This document shows positions 36,376 through 46,160 of a stretch of 64,000 nucleotides of DNA, in pieces. The notes below the pieces were generated by a model, which worked only from the letters and a program-made list of their open reading frames with translations, searched no databases and was not told the origin of the DNA. The position numbers were made by a program, and so were the translations under genes. Every line of letters begins with the position of its first letter. Position 1 is the stretch's first letter. Source of the stretch: Ceratotherium simum simum (taxonomy: Eukaryota; Chordata; Mammalia; Perissodactyla; Rhinocerotidae); assembly GCF_000283155.1 (NCBI RefSeq), contig NW_004454281.1, positions 130,066 to 194,065 on the forward strand, written 5' to 3'.

Positions 36376-37580
36376 TGTGGCATCTGCCCTCCTGGGTTTG
36401 CATACCTGCCTTGGTCTCCACCCGGTTACCCTCCAGGGGTCCCGACGCTGGCACCCTGGCCCAGAGGCCCCACCCAGTGCAGTGAAGAGATCAAGGACCA
36501 AAGTGTGTGCTTCTCCCAGGGGCATGTCTGTGGGATGCCAGGCAGCTGATGACCCCTCTGAGCTGGCTACCACTTTGCTCTCTGCTACGTGAGATCACAT
36601 GTGGGCTGAGCTCAGGGACTGTGTCCCAGTCACTCCACTCTTGAAAGGTCCCTGGTGTGGTGTCCTGGGGGATAGGCAGAGGGTCCCAGCTGAGGAGGGT
36701 TCTGGGCTGGACAGCTACCCACATGGCAGGGCAGGGCCCAGTGCCCACACTGGATGAGGATCCACAAGCCATGGGCAGGAGGAGGAGGCCGAGATCCCGG
36801 CAGCTCAGGTCCACTCGGCCCTCCCCCACAACAGAAAATCACCCCTGGGCCGGCTGCCGCTCAGCCCCTGTGCCCGCCAGCACAGCAGCCTCGCGAAGAC
36901 AGGAAATCCATATTGGGCTGAGCGATGCTTCCAGCGAGGTCAGACCTGTTCGTGGGGGGGGTAGGTGGGAGGGCTGGGCCAGGCTGCCCACCATCACCGG
37001 CTCACAGGCTGAAGACAGGCTGAGGTATTCGGGCCAGCTCCTCACATGCCTTCTGCAAGCCAAGCTGGGCCATGCCCCGCCAGGCTCTGTCACCCTTGGG
37101 GGGCACCCGGCACACGAACCTTGGGGCCACATCCTCGCACGTAGGCAGCAGGGTCACGGGCACCATGCCGCTGCCTGCCCCAGCACAGGGGGCAGCCAGG
37201 ACAGGGGCAGCCTTGCTGACCAGGACAGAGCCCATGTGGCCCCCTCCGCACAGCCCCCTTCTACCTCTGCTGCCCACTCTAGAGCTGGCAGAGCTTCAAA
37301 GGCCCCTGCTGGTCCCCTCCACTGCTGCCAGAAGGCACAACTCATGTCCACAGGGAGCCATCACCCTGGATACCGCCTGCGCCCCGCCCACCCTCGGCTG
37401 TCCGTGCAGCTCAGAGATGCTCCTCTGGGCTCCCACATGCCTTGGCCAGGCCGGGTGACTGATGGGATCAGTGTCCACTGTCCCCCAGGAGACCTGCCAG
37501 CCAAGTGTAAGCCCAAGTTGCCTGGCCCCAGGGGGGTCAGGGTGTTTGTGAATGCGTCAGTGAGCGAATGAATGAAAGAG
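36376..37580. other. intergenic stretch, no feature
   Basis: GC-rich sequence carrying a 304-codon stop-free frame (36657-37571, plus) of low-complexity composition with no domain. A (TGAA)n-like stretch at 37555-37586 precedes the LTR. Nothing else seen. Confidence 0.5.
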
Positions 37581-37586
37581 TGAATG

Positions 37587-37972
37587 TGTTGACCTAAACA
37601 AATAAAACAGCCAGTTATTTTACCAGCAAAATGGGTTTATTCAGGAATGGCAATTCAGGACAGGCAAGCTATAGCAAAAGCCATAGGAAGCCCAGCAGAC
37701 AAGGGAGAGGAACGCTACTTTACAGAGAAAAGGGGGAAGCTGGGAGGGGTGTTTGGAATGGAAATCCATTGGTGGAAAGCGAGAGTTCAGGGTGGTGATG
37801 GTTCCTCTACGGCTGAGTTGCTGGGCAAGGAGGAAATCTTCTTCCTCCCGCTGGGGTGGTGACTGAGGGTTCTTCCTGTTGGGTCTGTAACCCAGGTGGA
37901 GTAGAAATGTGTGAGGGCTTCCCTTTCTGGCCTCCAACCTCATTTTAAAGAGGTTTCCTTTATTCTGTTTCA
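37587..37972 (-). mobile_element. solo LTR, class I endogenous-retrovirus-like
   Basis: On the minus strand the element starts TGAAAC at 37972 and ends TCAACA at 37587, the TG...CA ends typical of retroviral LTRs. A polyadenylation hexamer in LTR sense lies at 37636-37641, about 50 bases before the end. Flanks are tgaatg (37581-37586) and cgaatg (37973-37978), a possible 6-bp target duplication with one mismatch, though the surrounding (TGAA)n sequence could mimic it. The 110-codon minus-strand frame inside it has no retroviral gene content. Family not identified. Confidence 0.6.
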
Positions 37973-39269
37973 CGAATGAATGAAAAACAGAACAGTGCCT
38001 CGGGCCTCTCTGGGGATGGCCCCAGATGATAGCAAGAGCCAGGAGCTCCAGGGTCCCATTGGGCAGGGGAGTTCTGTTTAGGACCTAGCTTTGTGCGAGG
38101 TTCCCGTCAGCGCCTTCTGGCCTCGGGACAGCCAGCGCCTCCTGGTGCCACTGGCCCGCTGTACACGGTGGGCAGGGGTGCTATGGGGCCATGGGGAGGT
38201 GGAGGCTGGGGTGAAGCTCCTGGCATTGCTCCCCAAGCGTTTCCCATCAGCCCCTTTCCACCCAGGAGGCCGGCCTGTCTGGCGTGGTAGCTGTGTGGCC
38301 GGTTCTGGCCAATGGGCTGTGGGCAGGAGTAGGGTGCGAGGCCTGCAAGTCCCCTCTCTCCCTCTGCCCAGAACCCAGCGATGCCCCAGTTGGTGGCTGC
38401 CTGTCAGCCTGGGTCGACAAACGGCTTAGAACTGCCCCCCTACAACCCACAGCGGCATTGACTATGAGCAGGAAATCCTCCTCTGTTGCTTTAAGGCTTG
38501 GGCTATTCGTTACGTCAGCATAACTTGCCCATCCTGACTGATACAGGGGACAGCCACTGGGTTGGTTCCTCGCTGGACACAGAAATAGGGTGACAGCAGG
38601 GTCTGAAGCTGCCCGGAAGAGGCACAAGTGGAAAGTCCCCTCCCAGGCAGATGTCTGAGCTGGTGGGCCAGCCAAGCCCTGCAGACTTGAAGCCCAAGAA
38701 AGGGAGCCCAAGAGAGGGACTTGATGGGGCAGGCCAGCAGGATAGGCATGTTGCCAGGGTGGGCAGTGAGTGGCTCTGCAGGACGGAGAAGGGCCTTGGG
38801 CTGTGGGCCATGGTGAAGCTGGTCCCTCCATGAGGAGCCACGCCTCTTGGCCCAGCCAGGTCGGGTCACTAGCATGTCCACCCAGATGTCCCCTGGGCTG
38901 AATCATCTCATCAGGACAAAGCTCCCAGCCTTCGTCCCCATCTCCCTCCTCCCGGGGTGCTCTGCCACACTGCCCACCCCTCCCACTGGCCTCCACTGTC
39001 CACCTCGTGACCAGCACCCACTGTCCACTCCTCCAGGCCAGGCCGTCTCTTTTGTCTCCCACTGGGTCCCGAGTCCTAGAGCAGCCTGTGTCTGGCACAC
39101 AGTAGGTGCTGACTAAACAGCTGTGAGGGGGTACCATGGTCACCCCTGTTTTACACGTGCCCCAGCCCCACAGGGTCTGCCACACAGAGGCCCTTTGCCC
39201 CAGGCACCCTGCACCTCACTCTCAGGCCAGGTTTATTGGGGAGCCCTGAGACCCCCGTCATGGGGGTGG
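37973..39269. other. intergenic stretch, one L2 fragment
   Basis: GC-rich. An L2 3' end lies at about 39045-39125. A 312-codon minus-strand frame (38247-39185) runs through the L2 remnant and has no domain, so it is not taken as a gene. Confidence 0.5.
39045..39125 (+). repeat. L2 LINE 3' end, sense
   Basis: 'ctgtgtctggcacacagtag gtgctgactaaacag' corresponds to the L2 terminus (gcctggcacatagtaggcgctcaat). Confidence 0.65.
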
Positions 39270-39440
39270 GGACCACGCTGCCTGCAAAGGCATGTTTTCA
39301 TTAGCAAGAGATGAATAATTAATGCCATGGCGCCTTTGAAACTGTTTTGGTTTTTATGTTAAAGCTTTTTTTCTATGTATAGAAACAATACTTCCGTTAG
39401 GCACCAAATTTATTTTTTAATAAACATGGCAGTTATTTAT
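39270..39440. promoter_or_regulatory. AT-rich island A, candidate conserved element
   Basis: Abrupt AT-rich block with gaataattaatgcc, aacaatacttccg and tttattttttaataaacatgg. It contains TAATTAAT-type homeodomain cores. No repeat family recognised. Conservation not tested. Confidence 0.35.
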
Positions 39441-39889
39441 CCAATCCCTAGTGCACCCTGGGGGCAGCAGGGTGTCAAGGACTTCCGGGGGCACTGCCAT
39501 CGGCCCCCACGACGCGCCAGCCCAGCCCCCGCAAGCGCACGGCAAGGGCAGAGGGAAGAGGTCGTGGGCAAGGGTGCACAGTGCCCAAGCTGGTTCCGCT
39601 CATCCCCCCCACCCCCGCAGGCTTGGGATGGGGTGGCGGGTGGGTGGTGCTGGCTCTGAGCTGGGGTAGGGTGGAGCCCGGGCGAGACAGGCCCCAGGCA
39701 GACTTCCAGGTGGAGGCTGGGAGCTGCCCTTGGCGGGGAGCACTCGGTGGGGAGGGCCTGGAGTCACCGTCCTGGAAGGGAAGGCTGAGCTGGCCCTGAG
39801 ATGCAAGGCCACTGGCCCCGGGCCAGCTCCTGCATCATGCCACCCATGAGGCCTGCCTTCTTTCACACACCAAGCCTGGAACCTGAGCT

Positions 39890-40640
39890 GGGGGCCTGGA
39901 TAATTTAGCTCTGTGATTGTCTGGGCCGAGAGTCGGCGGACGGTGATTTCTTGGCTCTGTGAGTCCATCCTCAAATGCCGTTACTTGGTGCTTTCTCAGA
40001 GATTATGTTAGAAACACTTATTTTTAAGTTACAAGCCCAGGAAAGTGAGGGCAGCAGAAGGAAAACAATATGTTAACACTCTCCAAACGCACCTTCCCAG
40101 GCTTGAGGCTCAGGGCTGGCTGAATGTCAGGATGCTGGAGACTCTCTGCCAGGTTCAGGGAGTGGACGTCCCAGCCCCAAACCCTCGTCCTGCTGCCCAG
40201 CTGCATTTCCTTGGGTAGGACGTGATGCTAAACAAAAGAATTGGGATGCAGACATTTTTTTCTTGCAAAAAGACGTCATTAATTTTTTAAAGTGAGCAAT
40301 ATTGTTCTCAAAGAAACATGTGAAAAATGAGTTGTCTGTTCCTAATAAATATTTTCTAGATTAAGTATTTGTAACACTATCAATTATTTATCTCCATATA
40401 TGGAGAACGCACAATTTGTAATAAAATGCAGAAAAGGTTTTAATTTTTCTGCACCATATATGAAATTGAATTTTTGACTAATACATGAATAAATTGACTC
40501 TAATCCCTTCCTGTCACAGTGTATGGTCTTGTTTTAGGTATAAATCTCTTATTTTACAGATGTTTTCAAAAAATTAAGCTCCAATATTTAAGGATCGGTG
40601 TGACTCTCCATAACGGGGCATTTGGGCGGGTTCCCATTTA
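39890..40640. promoter_or_regulatory. AT-rich island B with CArG palindrome, candidate enhancer
   Basis: About 750 bases of AT-rich, repeat-free-looking DNA in a GC-rich region. It is densest at 40240-40600. It contains a perfect 16-bp palindrome tctccatatatggaga (40391-40406) whose core CCATATATGG (40394-40403) is a consensus SRF/MADS CArG box, plus several TAAT, AATATT and AAATAAT words. Sharp compositional borders and motif density resemble vertebrate developmental enhancers. Conservation and activity are inference. Confidence 0.35.
40394..40403. promoter_or_regulatory. consensus CArG box (SRF site)
   Basis: CCATATATGG fits CC(A/T)6GG exactly and sits at the centre of a perfect 16-bp palindrome. 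Serum response factor binds such sites. Occupancy here is unknown. Confidence 0.45.
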
Positions 40641-40801
40641 TAAGGCTTGTCGTTTCCACACGTCCCCCTGAATCATCAACCGCATACGCCAAAATCACAC
40701 CAGGGCTCTCAAACACTTAAACTGTTCGTAGTTTACAAAACAGACACTGCGGTGGCTGTAAGGAGGCTGCTCCGGGCCCACTGGCAGGAACTGCAGCAAC
40801 C

Positions 40802-41020
40802 TGTCCCTGTCCCGTCGGCCCTGTCCCGCCGGCCCCGTCCGGTGGCCCCGTCCTGCTGGCCCCGTCCTGTTGGCCCCATCCCACGGCCCCGTCCCATGGC
40901 GCCATTCCACGGCCCCGTCCCACAGCCCTGTCCTGCCGGCCCCGTCCTGCCGGCCCCGTCCCATGGCCCCGTCCGATGGCCCCGTCCCACGGCGGCATCC
41001 TGCTGGCCCTGTCCTGCAGG
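40802..41020. repeat. GC-rich minisatellite, 13/14-bp unit, about 16 copies
   Basis: Degenerate array alternating between a 14-bp unit ccccgtcctgctgg and a 13-bp unit ccccgtcccatgg. Because unit lengths mix, frames shift along the array. Strand asymmetry is strong (C-rich on plus). Open frames on both strands through it (minus 40695-41135, plus 40647-41099) are repeat artefacts. Confidence 0.9.
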
Positions 41021-42514
41021 CCCAGGCTCCGTGCAGCAGCTCAGGTCCCCAGCCTGGTCCCTGACGGGCAAAGGCAAGGGCGGGCTGTCCCACATATGAC
41101 AAGGTTGCAGCTGCAGAAGCAGGTCTGGGCCCCACGCTTGCGTGGCCCAGAGTCTTGAGGAGGAAGGCAGAGTGGGGTCACTGTGCCAAGAGATCAGGGG
41201 TACGTGGAAGGGCCGGCATGTGGCTGGGTGAGGGCCAAGGAGAGGATGACAGACAGGGGAGAGAGGGGCCAAGACCCACAACCATTAACTCCACAAACCT
41301 CCTGGGCATGGGGATCCAAGCTCACCTGGGGAAGCCAACTAAATCCAGTAACTGTGCACCAAGCACCTGTCCTATCCTGGACACTGGGGACAGGTGCATA
41401 AAGGGAGCCCTGTCTCCCCATCGGATTGTGACATCTGGTGGTGACCATCTCAGATTGGGCTAGGCCAAGCCAGGAAAGCTTCCTGGAAGAGGTGGTACAG
41501 TGTGGGCTGAGGCACCCAGTCACAGCGCCAGCTCGCTGTGTGACCCTAGGGAGCCCCCCTCTGCCCTGGGCCTCAGTTTCTCCACCTGGATCACAAAGCC
41601 CAGTGTTGAGTCCCCACAAGCCTGTGTATTGGCCACAGGGCCAGGCTGGCCGCTCCCATCTCAAAGTTGAACTCTTGCAAAGTGGGGATAATGGCTCTGC
41701 AGGGGACAATGCAGTTGGGGTGGCTGAACCCCCTCCCCTCTCCTGTGTCCTCTCTCTCCCAGAGATAGACCCTGTCCCAGGCATGGGGGAGTGGCCCAGG
41801 CTGGGCCAATCACAGTACCTCCTCCTCCTGGCCATCTCAACAGTGATTGGGCAGAGTGAAAGTCATGTGACCCGAGCCAGGCCAATCAAGATGCTTTCCT
41901 GGAATTTTTCAAACTGAAGCAGGAGGTAGAGCCCCTTTCTCCCTGCAGGGAGGTCTGGAGGTACAAGCCTGGCAAGGCTGGTGCCACAGGTCCAGCTTGG
42001 GGACCAGCCAGTCAAGAAGGCTAACTGTGGAGGGAAGGGGCAACAGGGGCTGGGAGGGGCCTCCTGGGGACTCTACATCCAGCTCATCCCTGCAGTCTTG
42101 AGGCCATCCTGGAAGCCCACGAAGTCCCCACCCACACTATCACGAAACACTTCCCTGGGCTCTGAGGGGTTTGCATCAGAGCCTGGGTGCGCTCAGGCCC
42201 ATGAGAACGTACAGTCATGGAGTTGATGCTGATATTCTAGTAACTCGGGATGGGGGGTGGTGGGCAGTGCCCAGGGGCTCTGGCTTAATGCTCAGGCCAT
42301 CTGAGTTGTCTCTTCCAGGGTCTGCATGTCAGGAAGCAGCAAGTATCATCTCATCACAAATGCTTGATAATTGGAGAACCAGAGATTAAAGTGTGTTGAC
42401 ATCTGAGACTTGAGCCCTCAGAATCAAGAGCAAGACATTCACCCACTGGACCACCCACTGCCGTGGAACACAGAAAGCTGAAATGCCAGGGAGCAGAGAG
42501 GTATAAAACAGAGG
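41021..42514. other. intergenic stretch with L2 and MIR fragments
   Basis: L2 antisense words at about 41340-41425 and a clear MIR core at 41520-41600. At 41790-41890 three CCAAT-type motifs occur close together (gggccaatcaca, gtgattgggc, ggccaatcaag), probably part of an old interspersed repeat I could not name. No gene. Confidence 0.5.
41510..41730 (+). repeat. MIR SINE, sense
   Basis: 'gccagctcgctgtgtgaccc tagggagc' then 'ctgggcctcagtttctccac ctgg' and the downstream 'gtggggataatggctctgc' follow MIR order, with an insertion or divergence between core and tail. Confidence 0.65.
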
Positions 42515-42806
42515 GGTGCCACAGGCCAGTCACAAAACAGTCCTGCGGGACTCCACTTATGTGAGGTGCCTGGAGTCTTCAGAGTCATAGAGACAGGAAG
42601 TAGGATGGCAGCTGCCGGGGGATGGGGAGTTCTTGTTTAATGGGGACAGGGTTTCAGTTTGGAAAGATGGAAGGTTCTGGAGATGGATGGTGGTGATTGT
42701 TGCACCACAAGGTAAATGTCCTTAATGCCACTGAGCTCTACACTTAGAAATGGTTAAGATGGTAAATTTTATGTTACATATATTTTACCACATTAAAGAA
42801 AAAAAG
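42515..42806 (+). repeat. old L1 3' end (L1M-type 3'UTR)
   Basis: Contains 'ccacttatgtgaggtgcc', 'catagagacaggaagtagg', 'ggatggtggtgattgttgca' and 'aatggttaagatggtaaatt', ending 'ttttaccacattaaagaaa' and an A-rich tail. These are hallmark words of mammalian L1M 3' ends. Diverged, with no ORF. Confidence 0.7.
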
Positions 42807-42934
42807 AACATCTCCCCTACAAAAGGGTAAAACCAAATTATAAGTTTATATGTGATTAAATTTTTAAAAATATAAAAATAGGTCTGTTTTATTCCACCAA
42901 CCGAGTCAACGTCATGAATACACAATCTTTAACT

Positions 42935-42972
42935 CAATAAAGGGATCATTTTCGTTTAAAAAAAAAAAAAAA
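42935..42972 (+). other. AATAAA plus poly(A) run, possible retrocopy 3' end
   Basis: AATAAA at about 42936, then gggatcattttcg and a run of about 15 A. This looks like the 3' end of a reverse-transcribed RNA. The body (about 42810-42935, AT-rich) matches nothing I recognise, and I found no convincing target-site duplication. Confidence 0.35.
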
Positions 42973-45900
42973 GGAAGGGTCAGGAAAAGAGCATAAAATG
43001 GGGCCCATAAAACTGGAGGACCGACATCAGTCCCGCGCAACGTCGAGGCTTCCCTGGAAGAGCCGCCCGCGCAGCCGGGGCGGAAGCAGGGGGCGCACGG
43101 CGCCACCGGCCATCCTGAGGGGCCTCTGTGTGCGCTGGGCGCCTGGACGCAGCAGCAGCAGGCAGATGGGACATTCTCAGGGGGACACAGACAGGGGCAG
43201 GAAGCAGAAAGTGCCCCATGTCAGAGATGTCCCCTCAGAGAGGACTGCTCCTCCTTCTCGTACTTGTAAAATTTCCCCAGACAAAAACTGTAATGACAAG
43301 CCACAAGACCCGTTCAGGAGCCATGCCAGACAGGCCAGCCAGCTGCCAAGAGGGACCAGGCCCGGAACGGGGGCCTGGCCTCTTGGGGCTCTGCCCACCC
43401 AGACCCAGGCAAGTCACTGGGCCTCAGGGGTTCTAGCGGGTGACAGGCCTGGATGGCTTAGAGGGGCAGACAGTGAGGGTGGGCCCTGGGGTTCCCTGGC
43501 AGGGGGACCCAGGGAGTCAGCACCTGCTAGGCGACGCCCCCCTCAGCCCCCCCCCCCCCGCCATGCCCCAGCTGCAGCTGTTCCATCGCCGCCCTTCTGG
43601 ACTTGCCTTCAGCTGTTGTCTCCCTCCCCTCCCCCACGTGGCCCCAGGCCTCCCGCCCTCACCCTGAGGCCCTCCCTGGCCCCCCCCCTGCCACTCCGCG
43701 CCCCCAGCCTTCCCAGCAGGAGCAGTGTTAACCATGCCTTTTATTTTCAGTGTTCTGACCCTTGACATCTGGGGCTTTGCTGACCTGGGAGGGACCGCCC
43801 CTTCCAGGGTGAGCCGGTTCCTAGAGATAGTAAATGACTCATCTGAGAGCACACTTTTCAAATGCAAACCAGCGGATCCAGAGCCCACTCCCGACCACCT
43901 CCTCTGGCTCTCACACTCTGGGCCACTGTCCCCCTGCCCTAATCACCCGGGGCTGGTACCAGATACCAGGCACAGCCTGTGCCCCAGAGCCCTGACATGA
44001 CTCAAACTAGCCCATCCTGAGCCTGCTGTTCCCTCGTTCCCTCGCCTGTTCCTCCCCTCAGAAACCACAATGAAGGCTCCTGCCTCCAGTTCCCCCTCTC
44101 CCTCTGCCTCCTGAGCCCCCCTGGTGCTTCCCCATGTGGCCCCCGGGGCTTGTCGTGCCTCCTCCTCTTGTGGTCTGTGGGGAACAAACGATCTTCTCAA
44201 CGACAGTGGCTCCTGATCTGTTGGCTTTGCCATACCTGAATAATCATAAAACCCACATTAACACAGGCAGCCCACGACAGCTGCACGGGGCAGCAGAAGG
44301 GGTCTCAAGGCGCCTCCAGCCAGGCATGGGGGAGGGCAAGGGCACATTGGGCCCCATCCCTCGGGGCCAGCTCCTCTCTCGCCTGGTGGGGGCCCGGGTG
44401 TAGAGGGTGGGAGAGCAGCCCTCCCCCTCTGGCTGCTGGGGCCTCCCTGAGACCACCAGCCCCCCAGAATGGCACACACACCAGTGGGCCTGGGGGTGCT
44501 GGGAGGGCACCCAGAGCTCTGCTGGGCAGGGGTGTCTGTGTGAGGAGGTGGGAGGCCGCGGCAGGGCCCTGGGCTCAGTGCAGCTGTGACTGTCAATCAC
44601 ACTGGCAGGACCCAGCAGCCCTATCCAGTTCGGTCCTTCCACCCCATGTCCTGGCACACCTGTCCAGCATGGGTGGCATCTCTGAGGTCAAGGACATAGT
44701 GAGCTGAGTAGAATGATTACCAGCGATGCTGCCAGCCCCGATTTCCCTGGGGGCCCCCCAGCCTGGGCTCGACAGGCAGGAGAATCCGTCTCTACAATGG
44801 TGACAGGCGGGATGAGCGAGAGCTGGCGGGTATCGACTGGAAAGTCACGTCATCAGCAAGGCCAAGGGGCTGACTGGAAGCTCGGGGACGCACAGCCCGG
44901 AGGCACTCAGGGGTGGAGGCCAGGCCAGGAGGGCTGAGGGCTGGGGTGTGGGTGGGCACAGAGCAGTGCGGGGCAGGGGTGGTGAGGGCCGCGCGTCTCT
45001 CCGTGCAGAGTGGGCAGGAGCAGGGTGGATGTCTGTCCTCTGACGCCCGCCCCAGGCTGTTGGGTGGGAGCTTGTGTTTGGCACCGGAGGACCCTGTAGC
45101 AGGCTGAGGCTGAGGGTGTGGGGGACCCCCCCAGGGCCTAGGGTCAGGGACAGGGCGGGGCATGGGCCAGTGCTGGGACAGCCAGGAGAGTGGGTGTGAG
45201 CTAAAGGTTAGGGCATGAGTGGGCAGGACATGCCAGGGGACAAGCGAGAGTCAGGCTGCTGCTCCCTGCATGTGGCACCCCACCCAGCCCCCGGGAACCT
45301 CTCAGAGCAGTGGTCTTGGTGGTCAGTCCCCGTGAGGGGTCTCAGGGACAGTGGAACAGGTGCCTGCACCACAGCCAGCACAGTGCAGGGGAGCCGGCCA
45401 GAAGGGCGAGGCCCCGGCTCCTCAGGCCGGGAGCCGGGGCATGTCCACGGGCCCAGTGGGCACAGGCTAGGCCCCGCTGACTGGCCTCATTACCCTAGGG
45501 TGGCTGAGCGGACAAGCAGAGGGCCCGGACTGATAGAGCAGCGCCTGAGGGGACTCGGGGACTGACTCCCGGAGCAGCCCTCGAGTCTGTGGTCCAGGGC
45601 TCCCTGCGGTCACCAGCACTCCCTGCGGTCACCAGCACTCAGGGGCCTCAGACCCTTGCTATTGCTGGGCACAGGAGCAACCCGGCACAGGCCATGGCGG
45701 AAGGGGGTGGCCCACAGCACTGGACCCAATGCCCCACAGGCCTGTTGTGCCTTCTCCGTGCCTCCTGCCACCCAAGTAGTGGGCGCCCCACTGTGCCAGG
45801 TGGAAGGACTTATCTAACACCCTTGGGACCAGAGATTGGATTCAAATCCAATTCAGATTCCAAATCCGGGCCCATGGGCTCCCTGCCTCCACAGAAGCCC

Positions 45901-46009
45901 CCTTGGGTACAAGGAGGGCCCAGCCCCAGCCCCAGCCCACCACCAGGCCTGACTTCCCAGGGCCCCGCTGGCCAGTGTTTCCCATCTGGCCTTCCTGCCA
46001 CCAGCCCAC
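42973..46009. other. intergenic GC-rich stretch, no gene
   Basis: A 13-base C run is at 43547-43559. A diverged antisense MIR-like segment is near 43815-43890. A 20-base direct duplication (ctccctgcggtcaccagcac) lies at 45600-45640. A 7-bp inverted repeat attggat/atccaat lies at 45835-45852. Nothing else supportable. Confidence 0.5.
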
Positions 46010-46160
46010 CTATGTGTGTGTGAGCGTGCATGTGTGTGAGTGTGTGCGTGCGCGCACGCAAGCACACGCCTAAGCACTTGTGTGTGCTCGTATATGTATA
46101 CATGTCCATGCGTGTGAGCAGTGTGTGTGTGTGTGCGTGTGTGTCTGTGTGTGTGTAGAC
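46010..46160. repeat. (TG)n-rich microsatellite, interrupted
   Basis: Runs tgtgtgtgtgtgtgtgcgtg at about 46121-46140 and tgtgtgtgtgtag at 46147-46159, with a central alternating gcgtgcgcgcacgc segment that favours Z-DNA. Confidence 0.85.

Noticed and set aside
36657..37571. 304-codon plus-strand open frame
   Set aside because: Low-complexity Pro/Gly/Ser/Arg composition typical of GC-rich, stop-poor DNA. No domain, and no splice context.
37641..37973. 110-codon minus-strand frame inside the solo LTR
   Set aside because: No retroviral gag, pol or env content. LTRs are non-coding, and the frame is a by-product of its composition.
38247..39185. 312-codon minus-strand open frame
   Set aside because: Runs through an L2 remnant, has other open frames overlapping it on the same strand, and shows no domain.
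40647..41135. Repetitive 'proteins' on both strands with PVP/GRG-like repeats
   Set aside because: Translation of the 13/14-bp minisatellite. No start context, and the frames depend on the mixed unit length.
45835..45852. attggat/atccaat inverted repeat
   Set aside because: Lies in a run of ggattc/aaatcc words that look like a MIR remnant, so it is likely chance.
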